A stretch of DNA of 64,000 nucleotides from Catenuloplanes atrovinosus. Lineage in GTDB: Bacteria; Actinomycetota; Actinomycetes; Mycobacteriales; Micromonosporaceae. Position numbers and translations under genes: made by a program. The stretch covers positions 5,318,001 to 5,382,000 of the forward strand of contig NZ_JAVDYB010000001.1 of assembly GCF_031458235.1 (NCBI RefSeq). The letters are read 5' to 3'. The notes beneath the pieces were generated by a model that saw nothing but the letters and a program-made list of their open reading frames with translations, made no database searches and was not told the origin of the DNA. This document shows positions 1-6,440 of the stretch, piece after piece (the stretch's first letter is position 1; every line of letters begins with the position of its first letter).

Positions 1-1368
1 GCGACCGGCCGGGTGATGTCGTTCGAGGACGGCACCCGCGGCCTCTCCTCCCAACTGGTCTCGAAGGGCCCGGACAGCCCACCGGTCGAGGCGTGGATGC
101 GCGCGCACTACGACGGTGGCCTGGTACTGATGGACGACTACCGGCGGCCGATCGGCCCGGTGGAGAGCGGCGTGCCGATGAGCCGCTTCATCGGCGTGGG
201 CAACAAGCCGTACTGGGCGGAGAGCCTGGACAATCCGGGACGGTGGGCGACCTGGATCATCCTCCAGCAGGGCGAGACGGACGCGGTGTGGCGCGGCTTC
301 ACGCCACAGAGCCGCACGATCCTGGAGGACCACTTCGTCGAGGTCTACCGCAGCGGGTCGATCCACGTCTATAAGCGGCGGCCTGCCGGGGACGGGTTCG
401 TGGTCAAGCGCGGCCAGCACCTGTACCTCGGTGACCAGCGGTGGAACGCGGTCGGCGTGAACAGCTACGACCTGCTCGAGCAGACGCCCGCCACGATCGA
501 GACCCGGCTGCACGCGCTGGCGAACGACGGCCACAACACGGTACGCACATGGTGCTTCGACGCCGACGGCGGTGTCACGACGGAGACGCTGGCCACGCTG
601 GATCACGTGGTGCGGACCGCGCACGGGCGGGGCCTGCGGATCATCTGCACGCTGGCCAACTTCTACGACGACTTCGGGGGGCCGGCGCACTTCGCGCCGA
701 CTGGCGACTTCTACTCGTCGGAGGCGGCGCGGACGGTGTACCGCGACCAGGTGCTCCGAATCCTGGAGCACCGGGGCGCGGACGGCACCCGGCTTGCCGA
801 CTCGCCCGCGATCCTGGCCTGGGACCTGATGAACGAGCCCCGGCCGTACTCGGGCACGCCGGACGGCGCGGTGGCGCGGTGGACCGAGACCATGGCCGGG
901 TTCATCGGCAGCCTGGACCAGCGGCACCTGGTCACGGTGGGAAGCGAGGGGTTCATGGGCGGCTACCCGCACGATCCCACGCTCGCCGGGCGGCCGGGCG
1001 CGGACTTCGGCACGCTCTGTTCCGTACCGTCGATCACGCTCTGCTCCGTCCACCTGTTCCCGAAGTACCTGTCGTCGCCCGCGGACGTGGGTGAGCGGGC
1101 GCAGGCGTGGCGCGCCGAGGCGGACCGGCTGCGCAAGCCGGTCATCATGGAGGAGGTCGGCTTCTCACTGTCGGACGGCGGCGACGAATTCGCGCGCGCC
1201 GCGTTCTACGCCGAGACGGCGAAGGCGGTCGGCTACAACGACCTCGACGGGGCGCTGCTCTGGAACCTCGGCGCGGACGCGGATCGCACGTTCACGCTCA
1301 GCTACGCCGACGCGGCGTCGCGTGAGGTTCTGACGAACTGGGCGGAGACGATCCCGGCGGCGGAGTGA
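1..1368 (+). CDS. C-terminal part of a glycosyltransferase-GH5 glycosidase fusion (5' truncated by window)
   Basis: The frame is open from base 1 with no start-codon context, so the true start lies upstream of the window. The first ~130 residues (motifs RFIGVGNKPYW and WIILQQGETDAVW) resemble the soluble C-terminal tail of actinobacterial GT39-like multi-spanning glycosyltransferases. From about nt 390 a (beta/alpha)8 GH5-like glycosidase follows. It has a VNSYD start, LAWDLMNEP carrying the presumed acid/base Glu (nt ~810-840), and VIMEEVGFS carrying the presumed nucleophile Glu (nt ~1141-1170). GH5 enzymes of this type cleave beta-mannan or beta-glucan; the substrate here is unknown. A membrane glycosyltransferase joined to an extracytoplasmic glycosidase would fit cell-surface glycan work, which is inference. 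Alternatively this is a free-standing GH5 protein starting at the GTG at 13, but the N-terminal segment argues against that. Confidence 0.8.
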   Translation, partial: ATGRVMSFEDGTRGLSSQLVSKGPDSPPVEAWMRAHYDGGLVLMDDYRRPIGPVESGVPMSRFIGVGNKPYWAESLDNPGRWATWIILQQGETDAVWRGFTPQSRTILEDHFVEVYRSGSIHVYKRRPAGDGFVVKRGQHLYLGDQRWNAVGVNSYDLLEQTPATIETRLHALANDGHNTVRTWCFDADGGVTTETLATLDHVVRTAHGRGLRIICTLANFYDDFGGPAHFAPTGDFYSSEAARTVYRDQVLRILEHRGADGTRLADSPAILAWDLMNEPRPYSGTPDGAVARWTETMAGFIGSLDQRHLVTVGSEGFMGGYPHDPTLAGRPGADFGTLCSVPSITLCSVHLFPKYLSSPADVGERAQAWRAEADRLRKPVIMEEVGFSLSDGGDEFARAAFYAETAKAVGYNDLDGALLWNLGADADRTFTLSYADAASREVLTNWAETIPAAE

Positions 1369-1432
1369 AGATCATGTAGCCGCCGGGCGGGCACACCGGG
1401 ACGGGTGACGACACGGTAACGTCGAGGGATAA

Positions 1433-1449
1433 TCCCTCGGCCCGCGGAT
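1433..1449. terminator. Small hairpin between GH5 fusion and pepP
   Basis: A perfect 7-bp inverted repeat (CGAGGGA / TCCCTCG) with a 3-nt TAA loop lies 65 bp after the stop codon of the GH5 fusion and 45 bp before the next start. It has no T-tract. It could be a weak terminator or part of the leader of the next gene. Confidence 0.3.
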
Positions 1450-1493
1450 CACCCCTCCCGCGCGCCGGCACTCATCCCCGGGAGGCAGGACCC

Positions 1494-2954
1494 ATGGCCG
1501 AGAAAGAGGCCCCGAAGACGGAGTCGCACGACCCCGACTTCCCCGAGGCGCTGCTGCAGTTCATGCGCTCCGGCTGGCGGGACGACTCGCTCACGGTCGC
1601 GCGGGTGACCGAGGCCGACCGTTACGCGGCCCGACGCGCCCGGCTGTCCGCCGCGTTCCCCGGCGAGACGCTGGTCATCCCCACCGGCCAGGAGAAGGTC
1701 CGGGCCAACGACACCGATCACCCGTTCCGGCCCGGCAGCGACTTCGCGTACCTGACCGGCGACCACGACCCGGACGGCGTGCTGATCATGCGCCCGTCCG
1801 GCGACGGCCACGACGCGGTCCTCTACACCCGGCCGCGCTCCTCCCGCGAGACCGACGAGTTCTTCCGCAGCCGCGACGGCGAGCTGTGGGTCGGCCGCCG
1901 CCACACGCTGGCGGAGAAGTCCACGCTGCTCGGCATCGAGACCGCGGCGCTGCGCGACTCCGAGGCCGCGCTCGCCGGCTGCGCGCCGGCCCGCACCCGC
2001 GTGCTGCGCCGCATCGACCCGCGCGTCGACGCCGCCGTCCGGCCGTACGATCCGGAGAAGGCCGGCGCCCGCGACCGCGAACTGGCCTGGACGATCTCCG
2101 AACTCAAGCTGGTCAAGGACGAGTGGGAGATCGCCCAGCTGCAGGCCGCGATCGACGCCACCGTCCGCGGCTTCGAGGACGCGGTCCGCGTCATCCCCGC
2201 CGACCGCGGCGTCTCCGAGCGGCTCATCGAGGGCGTCTTCGGCCTGCGCGCCCGCCACGACGGCAACGACGTCGGCTACGGCTCCATCGTCGGCGCCGGC
2301 GCGCACGCCACGATCCTGCACTGGGTCCGCAACAACGGCGTCACCACGCCCGGCGAGCTGCTGCTGATGGACATGGGCGTCGAGGGCAACCACCTCTACA
2401 CCGCCGACGTCACCCGTACCATCCCGGTCAACGGCACGTTCTCCCCGCTCCAGCGCCAGGTCTACGACATCGTGCACGCCTCCCAGCAGGCCGGCATCGA
2501 CCTGATCAAGCCCGGCGTGAAGTTCAAGGACGTCCACGAGACCTGCATGCGCGTGCTCGCCGAGGGCCTCTCCGACCTCGGCGTGCTCCCGGCGAGCGTG
2601 GACGAGGCCATGGACCCCTCCTCCACCGTCTACCGCCGCTGGACCCTGCACGGCTTCGGCCACATGCTCGGCATCGACGTCCACGACTGCTCGCACGCCC
2701 GCAAGGAGGCCTACCGCGACGGCGAACTCGGCGAGAACTTCGTCCTCACCGTCGAGCCCGGCCTCTACTTCCAGCCGGAGGACGACCTGGTCCCCGACGA
2801 ACTGCGCGGCATCGGCATCCGCATCGAGGACGACGTCCTCGTCACCCCGGAGGGCGCCGTCAACCTCTCCGCCGGCCTGCCCCGCAGCTCGGCCGAGGTG
2901 GAGACGTGGCTCGCCGCCCAGCGCGAGGCGGGCCCCCGCCTCCCCGGCGCCTGA
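1494..2954 (+). CDS. pepP: Xaa-Pro aminopeptidase (M24B family)
   Basis: Predicted cytosolic dinuclear-metal peptidase that removes an N-terminal residue preceding proline. The 486-residue protein has an N-terminal creatinase/prolidase domain (FAYLTGDHDPDGVLI) and a C-terminal pita-bread domain. Metal-ligand motifs are visible in order: LLMDMGVEG, YTADVTRTI, HGFGHMLGIDVHD, TVEPGLYF and GIRIEDDVLVT, supplying the two Asp, His and two Glu ligands. Length is normal for actinobacterial PepP. The ATG is preceded by GGGAGGCAGGACCC, a good ribosome-binding site. A strong hairpin follows the gene, so it looks monocistronic. Confidence 0.93.
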   Translation: MAEKEAPKTESHDPDFPEALLQFMRSGWRDDSLTVARVTEADRYAARRARLSAAFPGETLVIPTGQEKVRANDTDHPFRPGSDFAYLTGDHDPDGVLIMRPSGDGHDAVLYTRPRSSRETDEFFRSRDGELWVGRRHTLAEKSTLLGIETAALRDSEAALAGCAPARTRVLRRIDPRVDAAVRPYDPEKAGARDRELAWTISELKLVKDEWEIAQLQAAIDATVRGFEDAVRVIPADRGVSERLIEGVFGLRARHDGNDVGYGSIVGAGAHATILHWVRNNGVTTPGELLLMDMGVEGNHLYTADVTRTIPVNGTFSPLQRQVYDIVHASQQAGIDLIKPGVKFKDVHETCMRVLAEGLSDLGVLPASVDEAMDPSSTVYRRWTLHGFGHMLGIDVHDCSHARKEAYRDGELGENFVLTVEPGLYFQPEDDLVPDELRGIGIRIEDDVLVTPEGAVNLSAGLPRSSAEVETWLAAQREAGPRLPGA

Positions 2955-2967
2955 CCCGGCCCGCTTC

Positions 2968-3000
2968 GTGGGTACGTCACGGTTCACGTGACGTACCCAC
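2968..3000 (+). terminator. Hairpin terminator after pepP
   Basis: A perfect 14-bp stem (GTGGGTACGTCACG / CGTGACGTACCCAC) with a 5-nt loop starts 13 bp after the pepP stop. There is no long T-tract, as is common for actinobacterial terminators. Its position between pepP and the oppositely oriented regulator gene would let it work for either side. Confidence 0.75.
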
Positions 3001-3010
3001 AGGCCTTTCT

Positions 3011-3060
3011 CTGCCCGCTTCCGGCGGGCCGAGTCCCGCACGCTCCCGCGGGCACCGGTC
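3011..3060 (+). repeat. Dispersed PHAPAG-type repeat, copy 1
   Basis: Non-coding segment of the form CCCGCTTCCGG...CCCGCACGCTCCCGCGGGC. The same ~45-bp pattern recurs in five other places here: + strand near 5592, 5672 and 29440, and inverted near 6195 and 29696. Its right half folds as CCCGC-loop-GCGGG. It lies between the pepP terminator and the 3' end of the ArsR-type gene. Confidence 0.6.
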
Positions 3061-3168
3061 GTCGCAGCGCTCCTCCCTGCACGATCCGAGGCCCACCCCA
3101 CCGCCGCACGCCCGGCGCGACCCGCGCCAAACCCACCAGGATCGGTTCGTCGGCGCGCCGATCCGGGA

Positions 3169-4089
3169 TCAGCCGGAGACCCCGCCGGTAAGCAGTGCGT
3201 AGGCCAGTGACGTCACCGAATGGTGGGCGGCGTTGCCCCGGCGGCTCGTCGTGAGCAGCCCGGCGGCGCGCAGGACGGCCAGATGCTGCGAGGCGGACGG
3301 GGTGCTGATGCCGGCCCGGCGCGCGAGATCCGTGGTGGTGCCGGGTGCGTCCGCGGCGGCACGCAGCACCGCCGCGCGGGAGCGGCCGAGCAGCGCCGCC
3401 AGCGAGTCCTCCCCCGCCGGGCCGCCGGGTGCCGCGGAGCCGGGCTGGGGCGATGCGACGGGGTAGGCGATGAACAGCGCCGCCGGGTCGGTGCCGACCC
3501 AGGGTCGGACGGCCGCCACCGACGGTACGAAGGTGACCCCGGCGCCGTTGGGCCGCAGGTCCACGTCGTGGTCGGCGTCGACGACGAGCACCGGATTGTG
3601 CCAGCGGACGCGGGGGTGGATCGTGCCGAAGAGGCCCTCCACACCGGACAGGGCCAGCGAGCGCGCCTTGGCCCGCACGTCGCGCTGGACGTCCGCGCTG
3701 GCGTCGGAGCAGGCGGGGGCGGTGTGGCGGTCGTGCTCGCGGCGTACCGCGTCGATCAAGCGGTGAAACGCGGCGCGCTCGCCCGCGGCGAGGCTGTGGT
3801 GCCAGGCGTTCAGCGCGCCCCCGGTGAACGCGACGAGTTCGCGGCGGATCCGGGACCGGCCGGTGTCGGCCAGCCGGGACAGCGACGCGTCCAGCGGCTC
3901 CGGCGCGGGACCGTCCGGCAGCGGGGCCAGGAAGTCCGGGTACGCGCCTGCGTGCGCCAGATCCCGCAGCTCGCGGCCCGGGCGGGTGGCGCGGGCGGCG
4001 ACGGTGGCGAAGACCTCGTGCAGCGGCAGCGGCGCCGGGAGCAGCCGGGTGCGCGCGAGGTCGTCGGGGCCGAGCCAGATGCGGATCAT
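3169..4089 (-). CDS. ArsR-family winged-helix transcriptional regulator
   Basis: 306-residue cytoplasmic regulator. The C-terminal ~70 residues form an ArsR-type winged helix: AVLRAAADAPGTTTDLARR, then the recognition helix ISTPSASQHLAVLRAAGLL, then a wing (TTSRRGNAAHHSVT). The first ~230 residues match no domain I can name; this long N-terminal extension is common in actinobacterial ArsR-like proteins and may bind a ligand. No ArsR metal-binding Cys motif is seen, so metal sensing is unlikely. The ATG at 4089 faces the CBM protein gene across a 173-bp divergent promoter region. Targets are unknown; autoregulation or control of the divergent gene is possible. Confidence 0.85.
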   Translation of the reverse strand: MIRIWLGPDDLARTRLLPAPLPLHEVFATVAARATRPGRELRDLAHAGAYPDFLAPLPDGPAPEPLDASLSRLADTGRSRIRRELVAFTGGALNAWHHSLAAGERAAFHRLIDAVRREHDRHTAPACSDASADVQRDVRAKARSLALSGVEGLFGTIHPRVRWHNPVLVVDADHDVDLRPNGAGVTFVPSVAAVRPWVGTDPAALFIAYPVASPQPGSAAPGGPAGEDSLAALLGRSRAAVLRAAADAPGTTTDLARRAGISTPSASQHLAVLRAAGLLTTSRRGNAAHHSVTSLAYALLTGGVSG

Positions 4090-4262
4090 CCGCGTGCCGT
4101 GGTCGCCATGCCGACGAGACGCCGCGGCCGGCCGGATACGTTGTCACCCCTGGCGATCGAGGGCGATACATAGCATCCTCGACGAGGGTCATCGCGGTCG
4201 TCGCGCGGCCCGGGCGGCACAGTACGATCATCGGCGCCGCGGGACAAGGGAGAGTCACAGCG

Positions 4263-5585
4263 ATGCCGAGTCGCGATTCGGGCCGGGACAACGAGCCTGA
4301 AATACCTGGTGGTCGACCGACGGACGGTTCCGCTCCCCAGCCGGGGACGCCACCGGCCGGCCGGATCGACCACGAGGCCACGATCGTCATGCCTCTGGTG
4401 AAGCCTCGCACCGCCCCGGACGCCGGCACCACGCCCGCCGCGACCCCGCCGGGTCCCGCCGCCCGCGACGACGCGGCCACGCAGGCGCTCCCGACGCTCG
4501 ACCCGCAACCCGCCGACGCCCCCACGGCCCGCGACCCGGAGCCGGCCCGCCGGGACGCGGCCACCCAGGCGCTCCCCGCGCTGGATCCGAAGCCCGCCGC
4601 CACGGACGCCCCGGCACCGGGCATCGCCGCCCCGTTGAGCGAGGACACCGTCATCCTGCCCGCGCTCCGCGGCCGCACCACCAAGCAGGAGCGCGAGCGC
4701 CCGCCCACGAACATCCAGCCACCCGCCGAGCCGGAGACCGAGCCGGCCGCGGCCCCGCCCGTGCCCGCGCAGCCCGAAGATCCTGAAACGCCGCACCGCC
4801 GGGGCCCGTCCCGCGCCATGATCGGCGTGGTGATCGCGGTCGTGCTGGTGCTCGCGGCCGCGTGGTTGCTGGTCAGCCTGCCCGGCGTGCCCGGCGGCGC
4901 GGACTGGGCCGGCAGCGGCGACCGCAAGTGGCCGCCGGACGCGCCCAGCGTCACGCCCACCACGGAACAGCAGGTCAGCGCGCCACCGCCGAGCGCGCCG
5001 TTCGTGTCGCCCGCGCCCGGTCAGAGCACGGACAACGGCCTGGTCGTCCCGCCGCCGAGCCCGGCCGCGCAGCGGCCGGCCGCCGCCACCCCCAACCCCG
5101 GTACCTCACCCAGCCGCGACCCCGCGCCCAGCACCGGCGGCGCCGCGAGCCCATCGGCGCCGGCCGGGCCGCTGGACGGCGAGGCCGGCACCGCGCCCAG
5201 CCAGATCGAGGCGGAGAGCTTCGCCTGGCAGTGGGGCGTGACGGCGGCGGCACTCGACGGCGCCTCCGGCGGGCGCGGCGTCTCCGCCGTCAGCAACGGC
5301 GACTGGCTGCGCTTCGACTCACTCAACTTTGGCAACGGCGCCCGCACGCTCACGGTCCGGATCGCCAACGGCTCCGGCTCCGGCGGCCGCATCGAACTCC
5401 GCTACGACAGCCCGTGGTCCTCCCCCGCCGCGTCCGTCGCCGTCGACAACACCGGCGGCTGGGCCCAATGGCGCACCCGCAGCGTCTCCTGCACCCCCAC
5501 CACCGGCACCCGCACCGTCTTCATCTCCTTCGTCAGCCGCTCCTCCACCGATTTCGTCTACCTCGACTGGGTCTCGTTCGCTTAG
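4263..5585 (+). CDS. Membrane-anchored protein with C-terminal CBM6-like carbohydrate-binding domain
   Basis: 440 residues in three parts. Residues 1-185 are a Pro/Ala/Glu-rich, probably disordered cytoplasmic region with an internal repeat (DAATQALP twice) and several TIVMP/TVILP-like stretches that could be phosphothreonine sites. A single transmembrane helix (about 186-206, IGVVIAVVLVLAAAWLLVSL) follows, then a Pro/Ser/Ala-rich linker to about residue 312. The last ~127 residues look like a CBM6/35 beta-sandwich: QIEAESF at the start, NGDWLRF in the middle, FVYLDWVSF at the end. No catalytic domain is present, so it probably holds a surface or extracellular glycan outside the membrane. GGGAGAG sits 8 nt before the ATG. 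The family call rests on motif resemblance. Confidence 0.75.
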   Translation: MPSRDSGRDNEPEIPGGRPTDGSAPQPGTPPAGRIDHEATIVMPLVKPRTAPDAGTTPAATPPGPAARDDAATQALPTLDPQPADAPTARDPEPARRDAATQALPALDPKPAATDAPAPGIAAPLSEDTVILPALRGRTTKQERERPPTNIQPPAEPETEPAAAPPVPAQPEDPETPHRRGPSRAMIGVVIAVVLVLAAAWLLVSLPGVPGGADWAGSGDRKWPPDAPSVTPTTEQQVSAPPPSAPFVSPAPGQSTDNGLVVPPPSPAAQRPAAATPNPGTSPSRDPAPSTGGAASPSAPAGPLDGEAGTAPSQIEAESFAWQWGVTAAALDGASGGRGVSAVSNGDWLRFDSLNFGNGARTLTVRIANGSGSGGRIELRYDSPWSSPAASVAVDNTGGWAQWRTRSVSCTPTTGTRTVFISFVSRSSTDFVYLDWVSFA

Positions 5586-5591
5586 CACCGG

Positions 5592-5640
5592 CTTTCCCGC
5601 TCCCGGCCCGGTGCGGCCCGCATGCTCCCGCGGGCACCGC
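5592..5640 (+). repeat. Dispersed PHAPAG-type repeat, copy 2
   Basis: Begins TTTCCCGCTCCCGGCC and ends with CCCGCATGCTCCCGCGGGC. The second half forms CCCGC-loop-GCGGG. It starts 6 bp after the CBM-protein stop codon, so it may also act as that gene's terminator. Confidence 0.65.
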
Positions 5641-5671
5641 GCCAACTCCGGGGACGACCCCGGACCCCGAC

Positions 5672-5718
5672 CTTCCCACTCCCAGCCCGGTACAGCCCGC
5701 ATGCTCCCGAGGGCCGAC
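5672..5718 (+). repeat. Dispersed PHAPAG-type repeat, copy 3
   Basis: Diverged direct copy 80 bp after copy 2 (CTTCCCACTCCCAGCCC, then CCCGCATGCTCCCGAGGGC). Spacing and order of the two conserved blocks match the other copies, so it derives from the same element. Confidence 0.6.
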
Positions 5719-5905
5719 CTCCGGCTCCCCTCCGGCTCCGCTGGCGCTCCGCTCCGGTCCGCCGGTCGGAGGCGGTATCCGTGTGGTCACCACGACCCGC
5801 GACCACCATCGTGGTCACGCCGCGCCACGCGACGGACGACCGGCTCTCGCCGCACCGGACGGCGCACACGCCGCGCGGCGCGCCGGACCACAACGCGACC
5901 ACCGC

Positions 5906-6001
5906 CACGGCCGCGGAGCCGCACGGCCGCGGAGCCGCACGGCCGCGGAGCCGCACGGCCGCGGAGCCGCACGGCCGCGGAGCCGCACGGCGGCGAGGAC
6001 G
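5906..6001. repeat. 16-bp tandem repeat array, 5 perfect copies plus one degenerate
   Basis: The unit CACGGCCGCGGAGCCG is repeated exactly at 5906, 5922, 5938, 5954 and 5970; a degenerate sixth copy (CACGGCGGCGAGGACG) runs from 5986 to 6001. Units are directly abutting with no spacers, so this is a minisatellite and not a CRISPR. Each unit contains the palindrome CCGCGG. Confidence 0.9.
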
Positions 6002-6194
6002 CACGGCGCGGAAGCGCCACGCGATCGCCGCTGCCGTCTGGACCGGCACGGCGAAGGCCACGCGACCACCACCACCGCCGCGTGCGGAGGCGCGGCCGGT
6101 GGCCGGGCTGGCCGGGAGTGGCGGGTTGTGGTGAGCGGTTGCGGAACCGGCTCCGATGCGGCGGCGGAGCGAAGGCGGAGCCGGCGCGAGGTTG

Positions 6195-6240
6195 GCCCGC
6201 GGGAGCGTGCGGGGCGCGACCACGCCGGAAGCGGGAATAT
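6195..6240 (-). repeat. Dispersed PHAPAG-type repeat, copy 4 (inverted)
   Basis: On the + strand it reads GCCCGCGGGAGCGTGCGGG, then CCACGCCGGAAGCGGGAA: the reverse complement of copies 2 and 3. Together they bracket ~480 bp containing the tandem array. Confidence 0.6.
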
Positions 6241-6440
6241 CGGGGTCGCGGTTGTCCGGTGTCCGCGGGGAGGCCGGATCGGAAGCGCGGAGAGAGGCGG
6301 GGGCAAACGGCCCTTGGGCAGGGCGGATGTGGGAATATCAAGGGGCGGAGAGGGAAGCCCCAAACCCTCATAAACACCCCGCACCGGCCGATGGGACGCC
6401 GAAGACCCAGTTCAGCGGAGATCGGACCCGGGCGGCGGCG

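Larger units (their letters stand above)
5586..6440. other. Repeat-rich non-coding region of ~855 bp
   Basis: No credible gene is seen on either strand. The stretch holds two direct copies (5592-5640, 5672-5718) and one inverted copy (6195-6240) of a dispersed hairpin repeat, and a tandem array of a 16-bp unit at 5906-6001. Because 16 is not a multiple of three, the array shifts frame at each copy, which argues against coding. The promoter of the downstream sensor-kinase-like gene presumably lies in the last ~200 bp, which are less repetitive and contain AAACCCTCATAAACACCCC at 6361-6379. Confidence 0.7.

Noticed and set aside
5906-6001. CRISPR array
   Set aside because: Units abut without spacers and are only 16 bp; no cas genes are present.
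6156-6440. N-terminal extension of the sensor-kinase-like protein
   Set aside because: These 95 codons run through a dispersed repeat and lack any domain; the membrane helix follows naturally from the ATG at 6441.
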